A stretch of 21,050 nucleotides of DNA from M55B144 sp964550615 (GTDB lineage: Bacteria; Bipolaricaulota; Bipolaricaulia; UBA7950; UBA9294). The notes below the pieces were generated by a model that did not search any database, was not told the DNA's origin, and saw only the letters and a program-made list of their open reading frames with translations. The stretch spans positions 1-21,050 of the forward strand of contig CAZKAB010000029.1 of the NCBI GenBank assembly GCA_964550615.1, given 5' to 3'. Shown piece by piece: positions 7,576 through 15,106 of this stretch. The position numbers and the translations under genes are program-made. The stretch's first letter is position 1, and every line of letters starts with the position of its first letter.

Positions 7576-7992
7576 ATGCACACTATCAGCATCAACATTG
7601 AGACGGATCGCAAGGACGTATTTGTCGACATCACCGCCGACGTCGAGCGCGCGCTGGCGAAAGCTCATGCAACCACCGGAATCTGCACCATCTTTTGCCC
7701 GCACACCACGGCCGGCTTGACGATCAACGAACACGCCGATCCATCGGTGGCGCATGACGTCATCTCGTTCCTGAGTGACGCCGTTCCCGGGCACAGGCAC
7801 TATACGCACCTGGAAGGAAACTCTCCCGCGCACATCAAGGCGGCGTTCATGGGGCCTTCTCTTCAGGTGATCGTAGAGGAAGGCAAACCGCTGCTCGGAA
7901 CGTGGCAGGGGATCTTCTTGTGCGAGTTCGACGGCCCGCGCACCCGCAAGGTGTGGCTCACATTTACGCCCAACGATCCAGCCGCGGAATGA
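7576..7992 (+). CDS. yjbQ: YjbQ-family protein (UPF0047)
   Basis: A 138-residue member of the UPF0047/YjbQ family. E. coli YjbQ has weak thiamine-phosphate synthase activity in vitro or in suppressor settings, but the true cellular role is unsettled. The diagnostic motif HTTAGLTINEHADP followed by VAHDV (putative metal-binding His, Glu and Asp) is present, as are the C-terminal HRHYTHLEGNS and WQGIFLCEFDGPR signatures. The length matches the family. An alternative GTG start at 7567 would overlap the CBS gene stop (GTGA), adding three residues. I prefer ATG 7576, but neither start has a strong SD. It is the last gene of the EF-G-like operon and overlaps convergent yjjX by 29 bp at 7964-7992. 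Confidence 0.88.
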   Translation: MHTISINIETDRKDVFVDITADVERALAKAHATTGICTIFCPHTTAGLTINEHADPSVAHDVISFLSDAVPGHRHYTHLEGNSPAHIKAAFMGPSLQVIVEEGKPLLGTWQGIFLCEFDGPRTRKVWLTFTPNDPAAE

Positions 7993-8482
7993 GCGCCATC
8001 ACCACCGCCTCGCGCGTGATCGTAAACCGATCGACCAACCCACTCGACAGATAGCCGATTGTCCCCATCTTCTCCTTGATTTCGTCGATTCCGGAGATAT
8101 CGCTCATTTCCCGATTCAGCGTAGAGCCGGCTTTGAGGCGGGCCAACACTCTTTCATGGAGCGCATATCCCGGGCCATGCCCAACGCTCATCTCCCCTTC
8201 GCGATCGACGATAGCGCAGAACTGGACACTGAGCGGGTGTTTGCATCCGGGGAAGGAGACGAGGCCCGCCTCTATGCCAACGCCGTAGTCGGCATCGAGG
8301 AGCGCAGCGCGGGCACGCGCCATCGCACCACCCACCACCTGTTCGTCAAACGGTTGCGACGGCACGGTGGAGGCGACCGCGATCCTGTGTGCCTCGATCT
8401 TGCTTTCCGGGAAAACGGCCGCAAACGCGGCGCGGGCGGCCGCCACCTTCAACTGATTGCGCGTACCGACGTTGATTCTCAT
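7964..8482 (-). CDS. yjjX: inosine/xanthosine triphosphatase, YjjX type (DUF84)
   Basis: A 172-residue non-canonical purine NTPase that removes ITP/XTP from the nucleotide pool in the cytoplasm. Family landmarks are an N-terminal NVGTRNQLK, VPSQPF, the acidic catalytic segment GVGIEAGL, and the C-terminal SGIDEIKEKMGTIGYLSSG. ATG 8482 fits the E. coli YjjX N-terminus. A minus-strand -10 box TAGGAT ends 7 nt before this ATG, so the mRNA is probably leaderless; the AGGA within that box could otherwise be read as a weak SD. It is divergent from smpB (63 bp) and convergent with yjbQ, overlapping it by 29 bp. With MazG and dGTPase it is the third nucleotide-hydrolysing enzyme in the window. Confidence 0.9.
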   Translation of the reverse strand: MRINVGTRNQLKVAAARAAFAAVFPESKIEAHRIAVASTVPSQPFDEQVVGGAMARARAALLDADYGVGIEAGLVSFPGCKHPLSVQFCAIVDREGEMSVGHGPGYALHERVLARLKAGSTLNREMSDISGIDEIKEKMGTIGYLSSGLVDRFTITREAVVMALIPRLDRWA

Positions 8483-8489
8483 GTGCTCA

Positions 8490-8518
8490 ATCCTAGCAAG
8501 GAGAATGTGGTTGCGCAA
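8490..8518 (-). promoter_or_regulatory. candidate leaderless promoter for yjjX
   Basis: Minus strand: TTGCGC (8518-8513), 17 bp, TAGGAT (8495-8490) with an upstream TGC (extended -10), then 7 nt to the ATG. Its -35 is the other half of the palindrome TTGCGCAA (8511-8518) used by the smpB promoter. Confidence 0.6.
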
Positions 8519-8539
8519 TCCCTGTCCTTGTTGTAGCCT
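8511..8539 (+). promoter_or_regulatory. candidate leaderless promoter for smpB
   Basis: TTGCGC (8511-8516), 17 bp, TAGCCT (8534-8539), then 6 nt to ATG 8546. No SD is present between the -10 and the start codon, so the smpB-dgt mRNA is predicted to be leaderless. Confidence 0.55.
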
Positions 8540-8545
8540 TGTTGC

Positions 8546-9013
8546 ATGGACATCAAGGTGGTCGCCACCAATCGCAAGGCGCGTCACGAATTCGACATCG
8601 TCGACACGGTCGAAGCGGGCATTGCCCTCGCCGGAAGCGAGGTCAAGAGCCTGCGCGAGGGACGTTGCTCCCTGCAAGAGGGATACGCCGTCATCCGAAA
8701 CGCTGAAGTCATCTTGAAGGGAGTGCACATCGCCCCGTACAAGCAGGCTTCGATATTCAACGTCGATCCCGACCGCGACCGCCGCCTGCTTCTACATCGC
8801 CATGAAATCATCCGTCTCGGGATCAAGGTCAAGGAGCGCGGCCACACACTCGTGCCGTTGCGCGTCTATTTCAAACAGGGATACGCCAAGGTCGAGCTTG
8901 GGTTGGCAAAGGGGAAGAAGACTTACGACAAGCGGCGCAAGCTGCGCGAAGATGACGATCGCCGCCGCACGCAGGAGGCACTGAAGAGATACAGCCGGGG
9001 GCAGCACGTATGA
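8546..9013 (+). CDS. smpB: SsrA-binding protein SmpB
   Basis: A 155-residue OB-fold RNA-binding protein that delivers tmRNA to stalled ribosomes for trans-translation. Typical segments are an N-terminal NRKARHEFDI, GSEVKSLREGR, the HIAPYKQAS region, LVPLRVYFKQGYAKVELGLAKGKK (given here only as landmarks LVPLRVYF and GYAKVELGLA), and the basic C-terminal tail YDKRRKLREDDDRR. Length is normal. There is no SD, and the -10-like TAGCCT sits 6 nt before the ATG, so translation is probably from a leaderless mRNA. dgt follows with a 4-bp overlap (ATGA, 9010-9013). The tmRNA gene itself is not in this window. Confidence 0.95.
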   Translation: MDIKVVATNRKARHEFDIVDTVEAGIALAGSEVKSLREGRCSLQEGYAVIRNAEVILKGVHIAPYKQASIFNVDPDRDRRLLLHRHEIIRLGIKVKERGHTLVPLRVYFKQGYAKVELGLAKGKKTYDKRRKLREDDDRRRTQEALKRYSRGQHV

Positions 9014-10203
9014 ACGACCGCGGGGCAAACACATCCGCAATGAACATCCGGCAGGAACTTGAGGCACGCGAGCGGCGCGATCTCGCGCCCTACGCGATGC
9101 CGAGTACCGGGAGCCGGGGCAGGGATTATCCGATCGATGACGATCCTATCCGTACTGCGTTTCAACGCGACCGCGACCGCATCATCCACTGCAAAGCATT
9201 TCGCCGGCTGGAATACAAGACACAGGTATTCGTAAATCACGAAGGCGACCACTACCGCACCCGCCTCACGCATTCGCTCGAGGTGTGGCAGATCGGACAG
9301 ACGATCGCCACGGCGCTCGGCCTGAACCCAGATTTGGTGGAGGCAATTGCGCTTGGACACGACCTGGGGCATACGCCGTTCGGCCACTCGGGAGAGGACG
9401 CCCTCGACTCGCTCCTTCCGGAAGGATTCCGGCACTACGAGCACGGGGTGCGCGTGGTGGAGGAGCTGGAGGATGCATATCCCGGTCAGCGCGGCCTCAA
9501 CCTCACGTTCGAGGTGCGCGAAGGAATCCTCAAGCACGTGGTATGGAAGACCAAGCTCGATCCGGACCGGTTTGCGCATCTGGAGCCAAGCGTCATGCCG
9601 ACACTCGAGGCGCAGGTGATCAACCTCGCCGATCCAATCGCGTTCATCAGCCACGATCTCGACGATGGCATCCGCTCGGGTATCCTCAACCGCCACTTGC
9701 TCCACACGCTCAAGATCGCGAAACGCCTATCCGCGGCCGAAGGTGAGAAGCCGTGGACGCGACGCGTCATACCTTGGCTCGTAACGGACGTTATCGCGAC
9801 CACGAGAAGACGACTCGAACGACTGGCGATCTCTTCACCGGACGACGTCCGCGACCAGCCCGAGTTGATCGTTCAACTCTCAGACGAAGTGAGGGAAGAG
9901 AAGGAAGAGCTGTCGGCCTACCTGTACGAGAATTTCTACGACGACTTTCGCGTGCGGCGGATGCGAAAGCAAGGGATTAGGATCATCAAGGATCTGTACC
10001 ATGTGTTCATGAACGATTGGCGCCTGTTGCCAACGGCGACCACTGCGCCGGTGCGGGATAAACTGCTGGTGACGGAGGAAGATCGATCGGCACAAGCGGA
10101 GATCCTACGGCCGATCGTGCGCGATTACATCGCCGGGATGACCGATCGTTTTGCATTTAGGACGTACGCCAAGGTGGTCGGCATGCCGATCCTGACCGAC
10201 TAG
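9010..10203 (+). CDS. dgt: deoxyguanosinetriphosphate triphosphohydrolase (HD domain)
   Basis: A dGTPase-family HD-domain protein of 397 residues that would cleave dNTPs (classically dGTP) to the deoxynucleoside and triphosphate. The family start region IRTAFQRDRDRIIH (about 47-60) and AFRRLEYKTQVF are present. The metal site comprises RLTHSLEV (His88), HD in LGHDLGHTPFGH (His117-Asp118) and the downstream SHDLDDGI. The start at 9010 overlaps the smpB stop (ATGA). An alternative ATG at 9040 gives M-N-I-R-Q-E-L, which resembles the usual family N-terminus, so the first 10 residues are uncertain. Its stop TAG overlaps the stop of the convergent ABC permease in the palindrome CTAG (10200-10203). 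Allosteric dNTP regulation is usual for the family. Confidence 0.93.
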   Translation: MNDRGANTSAMNIRQELEARERRDLAPYAMPSTGSRGRDYPIDDDPIRTAFQRDRDRIIHCKAFRRLEYKTQVFVNHEGDHYRTRLTHSLEVWQIGQTIATALGLNPDLVEAIALGHDLGHTPFGHSGEDALDSLLPEGFRHYEHGVRVVEELEDAYPGQRGLNLTFEVREGILKHVVWKTKLDPDRFAHLEPSVMPTLEAQVINLADPIAFISHDLDDGIRSGILNRHLLHTLKIAKRLSAAEGEKPWTRRVIPWLVTDVIATTRRRLERLAISSPDDVRDQPELIVQLSDEVREEKEELSAYLYENFYDDFRVRRMRKQGIRIIKDLYHVFMNDWRLLPTATTAPVRDKLLVTEEDRSAQAEILRPIVRDYIAGMTDRFAFRTYAKVVGMPILTD

Positions 10204-11405
10204 CTGCGGAACAGAACCGCCTCGCGTTTGAACACCCTTATGGAAGCGGCGATCAATAGGCCGCCGCACACAACGTTCGCCGCCAGGGTGTAAAGCAAAT
10301 GTGAGAACTGAAGGTTGCCGATAATGATCTCCTGCAGCGCGTAGAGCGCGTTGGCAACAGGAATCAAGAACCGCGCCCCCACAAACGACACGCCGCCGGT
10401 CATCGAGATGAGTCCGATCAGCACGATCACCATGTAGATCGGCATCAGATAGGTGCTTGCTTCCTTCTGGCTGCGCGCGAAGCTGCCCACGATCACCACC
10501 AGCGCCGACAGGATGATCGCGAGAGGAATCAGTACCACCAGCAACCAGCCGAAGGCTCCAAGGCTGAGAGCAAACGTTGCCTGCATCCCGTTTGCGCCTC
10601 CTGTCATTGCCAGATCGCCGCCGAAGAAGCGGACGCCGATCAAGAGACCGAACGCCGACAGAAGCGATGACACAAGCGACACCGTGAGAATGGTGAAGAA
10701 CTTGCCCAACACGATCTCGGTGCGCGAAAGCTGGCTCACAAGCAGGGTGGCGATCGTCCCCCTCTCCTTCTCCCCGGCCGTTATCTCCGCCCCCAACCCC
10801 ATAGCACCGGTGAGAATGGCGAGGACCATGAAGTACGGGAGCAGGCGGCTTAGGATCATCCTTCCCACCGACTCGCTCGTCGCCACGTTCTCCACCGTGA
10901 GTGTGAGCGGAGGAGAAAGGGAGTTGTAGTCCAAGCCAAGTGCATCGAGCTTGTCGCTCAGCACCTCCTGCAGATATCCCTGGAGAAAGTCCCTCACGCG
11001 TGCGGCGGCGATTACGGCCGTCTGATCGGTCTGGTCGTAATAGAGGGTTATGTCAAGGCCGATCCCCGGCCCGCCGTCGGTCTTGTCGACAGACATCAGC
11101 ACTTGGCCGCTCTTGTCCTGCAGTCCTTGCTTACCACGCTCGACATCGGTCGAGAACAGCGGATAGAAGTCGCCTGTCTTCTCCACGTATGAATGGAACG
11201 TATCGTCGCCCGATCGATCGACGATGATCACCGTGGGTGTCATCGTATCGAGGCGCACCTGCTCGGCGGTGTTGAAGTGGCCCATCACCGCCACGATGAG
11301 CGGATAAAAGAATAGAGGGAAGAACACGGTGAGAATAAGGGTGCGGCGATCGCGCACCGCACCGACGATCTCTTTGGAGAAGAGGAGACGGACATTCTTC
11401 CACAT
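10200..11405 (-). CDS. ABC-2 type permease, NatB-like
   Basis: A 401-residue membrane permease of the ABC-2/NatB class. It has one N-terminal membrane segment (about 23-41), an extracytoplasmic domain (about 45-180), then about five membrane segments. The cytoplasmic coupling motif GEKERGTIATLL followed by SQLSRTEIVLGK (211-235) is characteristic of NatB-like permeases. The ATPase partner is at 13004-13756, with a beta-helix surface protein encoded between them. The ATG lies 5 bases after the surface-protein stop with no clear SD, so translational coupling is likely. NatAB exports Na+ in Bacillus, but related permeases export other things and NosY works with a beta-helix protein, so the substrate is open. 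Confidence 0.88.
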   Translation of the reverse strand: MWKNVRLLFSKEIVGAVRDRRTLILTVFFPLFFYPLIVAVMGHFNTAEQVRLDTMTPTVIIVDRSGDDTFHSYVEKTGDFYPLFSTDVERGKQGLQDKSGQVLMSVDKTDGGPGIGLDITLYYDQTDQTAVIAAARVRDFLQGYLQEVLSDKLDALGLDYNSLSPPLTLTVENVATSESVGRMILSRLLPYFMVLAILTGAMGLGAEITAGEKERGTIATLLVSQLSRTEIVLGKFFTILTVSLVSSLLSAFGLLIGVRFFGGDLAMTGGANGMQATFALSLGAFGWLLVVLIPLAIILSALVVIVGSFARSQKEASTYLMPIYMVIVLIGLISMTGGVSFVGARFLIPVANALYALQEIIIGNLQFSHLLYTLAANVVCGGLLIAASIRVFKREAVLFRS

Positions 11406-11410
11406 CGTGA

Positions 11411-12934
11411 CTATTCGGTACTAGGAGGGGTTTGAGGGGTGGACGACGTTTGAGTCGCTTCCGGCGCCGAGTCGTCGTCACTCGTTGCGGCGGCAGGAGC
11501 GGAGGAGCCATTGTCGATCGACATCTCAACCGTGGACGAGGCCGCGGCCGGAGCGCCGCCCGGCGTAGCCGGGGGCGGCGTCTCGGTCGCTGTCTCACTC
11601 TGCGGATTCACCTGTGAGGACGGTGATGGCGCATTCTCCGGCCGTGCGGGCGTCATCGAATCGGTGCCCTGCGTGCCGCGCGTCACCGGCGGAACATCGT
11701 CCTTGAACACGATAGTCGCGTGTGGTGGTTCAGCCTTGCCCGACGCATTGCGGCTGTAGTAGCTGATCTGGTGCGGGCCGTCCGCGCCGGCGATGTGGAA
11801 TGGGCCGTTGTAGCGCCGCCACTGGCCGCCGTCGATCGCATAGAACGTCTTTGTCACACCGTACGTCGAAGCAGCAACCAGGTCCAGCACAATCGACGTC
11901 TTGGATGTAATCCATTGCCCGGTTGCGTCACGGTAGTTCGGCGTGCCAAACGAAATCTGCGTCTGCGGCGCGTGATCGTCGAGCAGAAAATCTATCTTGG
12001 TCGCCGGTTCCGCGTTCCCCAGGTTGTCCACTCCGTAATACGAGACGCGATACGGACCATCGGGTCCGCTCAGCATGAATGGGCCTGTGTATTGTTGCCA
12101 ATCGCCGCCGTTGATTGAGTAGACGATAATCGCCACGCCGCTTCCGGGGTCGCTCGACGTAAGGACGATCGGCGTCTGGGAGGAAACGACGATTTCACCG
12201 CTCGGCGACACCGGCGCTCCGGCGATGCCGGTCCCGGCCATACCTCTATCGAGTGGAGTCACGTGCATCCACGTCACCGGCGGCGCCACCAGCGGTCGCG
12301 GATCGTCGAGTGGCGCGTACGCGCGGTCGCCGATACCATCGCCATCGGCATCGCTTCCGGTGTAGTTGCTCCAATAGTTGCCGGTTGCACCGGTCCAGGT
12401 ATTGCGATGCTCGTTGTCTACGCCGTTCAGACCGTTATCGATAAAGCTGTTACCGTAGATCGTATTGTCGCGCGAACCGACTACCATCACTACGCCGTAA
12501 CGGTTCTGGGCGATGACGCTGCCGGTAACCGTGTTTCCGCTCGCATTCATGAACCGCATAGCGGTATCGTTGCGGCTTAGCTGACAACCGTCGACGCTCC
12601 CGTTTGTCACGGAGTTGAAGTATATTCCGGCGTTGCGCGTTTGCTCCACCACGCAACTTCTGATCACGAAGTGCGCGGTTGTATGATCGATGTAAATTCC
12701 ATAGTCGGCGGCGGAGCCGTCGATGTACCAACCTTCAATGACGTACGGATCTTCGGCGCTGCCGCTTCCGGAGACGACGCCGTTTGCGAACGTAAATGCA
12801 TCGTTTCCGAAGATGTATATCGGTTCGTGGGCCCTCCACCACAGGAGCCCACCGTCAGATTGCCCCCCCACCAGGACGACCGAAATGACAGCGATCATTA
12901 ACGTTGCCACTAATATTGCGACCTTCCTGCCCAT
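11411..12934 (-). CDS. NosD-like beta-helix surface protein with two OmpL47-like repeats
   Basis: An exported 507-residue protein. Residues 1-25 form a hydrophobic signal or anchor. Residues about 45-205 form a right-handed beta-helix of NosD/CASH type: SGSGSAEDPYVIEGW, repeated short NT/NS turns, and the closing GNYWSNYTG before the acidic DADGDGIGD (195-203), a probable Ca site. Two Ig-like OmpL47-type repeats follow; 272-310 and 365-403 align well (YSINGGDWQQYTGPF with YAIDGGQWRRYNGPF, and GNAEP with GKAEP). Residues about 417-507 are a Pro/Ser/Thr/Ala-rich tail without a sorting signal. ATG 12940 is too close to SD GGAGGAG; ATG 12934, six bases after it, is the likely start. The gene lies between the ABC ATPase and the permease. 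Confidence 0.82.
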   Translation of the reverse strand: MGRKVAILVATLMIAVISVVLVGGQSDGGLLWWRAHEPIYIFGNDAFTFANGVVSGSGSAEDPYVIEGWYIDGSAADYGIYIDHTTAHFVIRSCVVEQTRNAGIYFNSVTNGSVDGCQLSRNDTAMRFMNASGNTVTGSVIAQNRYGVVMVVGSRDNTIYGNSFIDNGLNGVDNEHRNTWTGATGNYWSNYTGSDADGDGIGDRAYAPLDDPRPLVAPPVTWMHVTPLDRGMAGTGIAGAPVSPSGEIVVSSQTPIVLTSSDPGSGVAIIVYSINGGDWQQYTGPFMLSGPDGPYRVSYYGVDNLGNAEPATKIDFLLDDHAPQTQISFGTPNYRDATGQWITSKTSIVLDLVAASTYGVTKTFYAIDGGQWRRYNGPFHIAGADGPHQISYYSRNASGKAEPPHATIVFKDDVPPVTRGTQGTDSMTPARPENAPSPSSQVNPQSETATETPPPATPGGAPAAASSTVEMSIDNGSSAPAAATSDDDSAPEATQTSSTPQTPPSTE

Positions 12935-13003
12935 TACCATCTCCTCCTTACAACTAGCTTGCCGATGTCACAGGATACCATGTTTGCTACGGAAAATGAA
13001 GCC

Positions 13004-13756
13004 CTATCCCTTTCCTACCGCCGTGAAGAAGACCTCTTCGAGGTCGGCGGCGCGGTAGATCTGTTTCAGCTCATCGACGGTCCCCACGGCGCGCATATTG
13101 CCGCCATACAGGATTCCGACTCGATCGCACAGTTTCTCTGCCACGCGCATGATGTGGGTGGAGATGAGGATCGTCCTCCCCTGCCCGCGGAACAGGCGGA
13201 TCGAGTCGACGACCGCTCGTGCCGCCATCACATCCAGGCCAAACGTCGGCTCATCGAAGATCAACACCGGCGGGTCGTGGATGATGCTGCGCGCCAGTGA
13301 CAGCTTCTGCTTCTCCCCGGTGGAGAAGGTTCCCACCCTCCGATCGGCGAGCGGTGTCAACTCGAGTAGCGAGAATATCTCGTCGGTTCGTTTCTCGATC
13401 GCCTCATCGGACAGGCGGTTGATCCGCCCGAAGAAACGGATGGTTTCGCGGGCGGTAAAACGATCGTACAACCCGGTTTCGGTAGCGAGAAAGCCGATCT
13501 GCTCGCGCACCTTATCCGGCGCGGTACGGGTATCGAATCCGGCAATCGTCGCGCTACCCGCGGTTGGAGTGAGGATGGTCGCCAGCATGCGCAGGGTCGT
13601 CGTCTTCCCCGCTCCGTTCGGGCCGAGGAGGCCGAAAATCTCGCCCCCCTGGCAGGTAAACGACAGGCCGTCCACCGCGCGCACCTCTCCTTTGCGCGTG
13701 CGAAACACCTTCACCAGTTCTCGCGCTTCGACCATCGCTGCCGTGGCCGTGTTCAT
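13004..13756 (-). CDS. ABC transporter ATPase, NatA/NosF-like
   Basis: A 250-residue cytoplasmic ATPase that powers the ABC-2 permease at 10200-11405. Walker A GPNGAGKT (45-52), the signature STGEK (145-149, replacing LSGGQ as in NatA-type proteins), Walker B LIFDEP (165-170) and the switch His of STHIM (201) are all present. The segment GFLATETGLYDRFTARE is typical of NatA. The ATG overlaps the serS stop by 4 bp (13753-13756), so it is translationally coupled to serS. An internal Met8 is a possible alternative start. The downstream gene is the NosD-like surface protein, 69 bases after the stop codon. Confidence 0.92.
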   Translation of the reverse strand: MNTATAAMVEARELVKVFRTRKGEVRAVDGLSFTCQGGEIFGLLGPNGAGKTTTLRMLATILTPTAGSATIAGFDTRTAPDKVREQIGFLATETGLYDRFTARETIRFFGRINRLSDEAIEKRTDEIFSLLELTPLADRRVGTFSTGEKQKLSLARSIIHDPPVLIFDEPTFGLDVMAARAVVDSIRLFRGQGRTILISTHIMRVAEKLCDRVGILYGGNMRAVGTVDELKQIYRAADLEEVFFTAVGKG

Positions 13757-15012
13757 AGATACTCCATGCCCACCATCTCCTGAAGCACGTCCGGTACTCG
13801 TACACGCCCGTCTTCAGTCTGATTATTCTCCAAAATCGCGGCCATTAGACGTGGAGTGGCAACGCCCGATCCGTTCAACGTGTGCACATACAGCGGCCGC
13901 TCTCCCTCTCCCGGGCGATAACGCGTGTTCCCGCGCCGCGCTTGGAAGTCTTCACAGTTGCTGCACGATGATACCTCATAATACCGCCCCTGACCGGGGA
14001 GAGAGACCTCGATATCAATCGTCTTCGCCGACTGCTGCGCCAGATCCTGCGTCGGCAACAGGGCGACGCGGTAATGGATGCCGAGCGCCTGCAACACGCC
14101 TTCGACGTCTACGACCAGGCTTTCAAGTTCATCATAGGAGACATCCGCGGCCGTGAACTTGAACAACTCCACCTTGTTGAACTGATGCACGCGGATAAGC
14201 CCACGTTCGTCCTCGCCGTACGTGCCCGCCTCCCGCCTGAAACACGGCGTATAAGCGACATAGTCGAGCGGCAGATCATCGACGGACAAGATCTCACCCC
14301 GATGCAGGTTGGCGAGCAGCGTTTCCGCGGTCGGAGTAAGATACAGATCGTCTTTTTCGCAGTAATAGTCCTCGTCGGCAAACTTGGGAAGCTGAGATGA
14401 CACGTAGAAGCTCTCAGCATTGGCGAGGAACGGCGGGAAGATGGGCGTGTAACCGCGGCGGGCGTGGTAGAAGTACATGAATTGAATCAGGGCCATCTCG
14501 AGGAGGGCGCCCTTGCCCACATACATAGGGAAGCGCGCGCCGGCAATCGCCGCTCCGCGCGGAAAATCGAGCATTCCCTTCTCCTCCGCGATCGCCAAGT
14601 GATTCTTTACCTGAAAGCCGGGAGTAGGTGATTCACCAAAGCTGCGCAGGATGACTTTCTCCTCTTTCTTCCCGACCGGCACGGACGGATGCGGCACGTT
14701 AGGAAGTAGTGACAGCAGGTAATCGATCCGCTCCGAGACCTCCAACAGCTCCTTGTCAAGGTTGCCGATCTGGGCTGCAATATCAGACATCTGTGCAATC
14801 AGCTTGGAGGCGTCTTGCCCCGCCTTCTTCAGGCGACCTACCTCCTGCGAGCCGCTGTTCCGTTCCGCCTTGAGCGATTCCACCCGGCCGATCAGATCGC
14901 GCCGGCGCTCGTCGAGCGTGAGGATTTCGCCTATTTCGAGCGATTCATCCCGCGTCTTGAGCCTTGCCTCAATCTCCTGTGCGTGTTCTCGCAGCCTATG
15001 GATGTCGAGCAT
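13753..15012 (-). CDS. serS: seryl-tRNA synthetase
   Basis: A class II aminoacyl-tRNA synthetase of 419 residues charging tRNA-Ser. The N-terminal coiled-coil arm covers about residues 1-100. Motif 1 is around RGYTPIFPP (186-194), with TAE at 228-230. Motif 2 begins FRREAGTYGEDERG (258-271), and motif 3 is GSGVATPR (381-388). Start 15012 is fixed by SD GGAGGAA and the family N-terminus M-L-D; an upstream Met at 15069 lies before the promoter. A candidate promoter lies at 15038-15066. It is the first gene of a four-gene minus-strand unit with ABC and surface-protein genes, an unusual partnership for serS. Confidence 0.96.
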   Translation of the reverse strand: MLDIHRLREHAQEIEARLKTRDESLEIGEILTLDERRRDLIGRVESLKAERNSGSQEVGRLKKAGQDASKLIAQMSDIAAQIGNLDKELLEVSERIDYLLSLLPNVPHPSVPVGKKEEKVILRSFGESPTPGFQVKNHLAIAEEKGMLDFPRGAAIAGARFPMYVGKGALLEMALIQFMYFYHARRGYTPIFPPFLANAESFYVSSQLPKFADEDYYCEKDDLYLTPTAETLLANLHRGEILSVDDLPLDYVAYTPCFRREAGTYGEDERGLIRVHQFNKVELFKFTAADVSYDELESLVVDVEGVLQALGIHYRVALLPTQDLAQQSAKTIDIEVSLPGQGRYYEVSSCSNCEDFQARRGNTRYRPGEGERPLYVHTLNGSGVATPRLMAAILENNQTEDGRVRVPDVLQEMVGMEYL

Positions 15013-15037
15013 CGATATTCCTCCTTCCCGGGGATCG

Positions 15038-15066
15038 ATTCTAGGCCAAGAAACGGCCCGGCACAA
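15038..15066 (-). promoter_or_regulatory. candidate promoter for serS
   Basis: Minus strand: TTGTGC (15066-15061), 17 bp, TAGAAT (15043-15038). The predicted start near 15031 leaves about 19 nt of leader holding SD GGAGGAA. The -35 is one base from the -35 of the opposing rnz promoter. Confidence 0.6.
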
Positions 15067-15067
15067 C

Positions 15068-15096
15068 ATGACGCAGCCGCAATCGACGGATATAAT
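15068..15096 (+). promoter_or_regulatory. candidate promoter for rnz
   Basis: ATGACG (15068-15073), 17 bp, consensus TATAAT (15091-15096). Only 10 nt separate the -10 from ATG 15107, so the mRNA would have at most a few leader bases and no SD. Confidence 0.65.
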
Positions 15097-15106
15097 CTCA
15101 CTAACA

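Noticed and set aside
12935..13003. Terminator or promoter between the ABC ATPase and the surface-protein gene
   Set aside because: No convincing hairpin with a T-run and no good -35/-10 pair is visible; only the SD for the surface-protein gene is clear.
14753..15106. Extended N-terminus for rnz running into serS
   Set aside because: It would overlap the conserved serS N-terminus; the family start and the TATAAT box both point to 15107.
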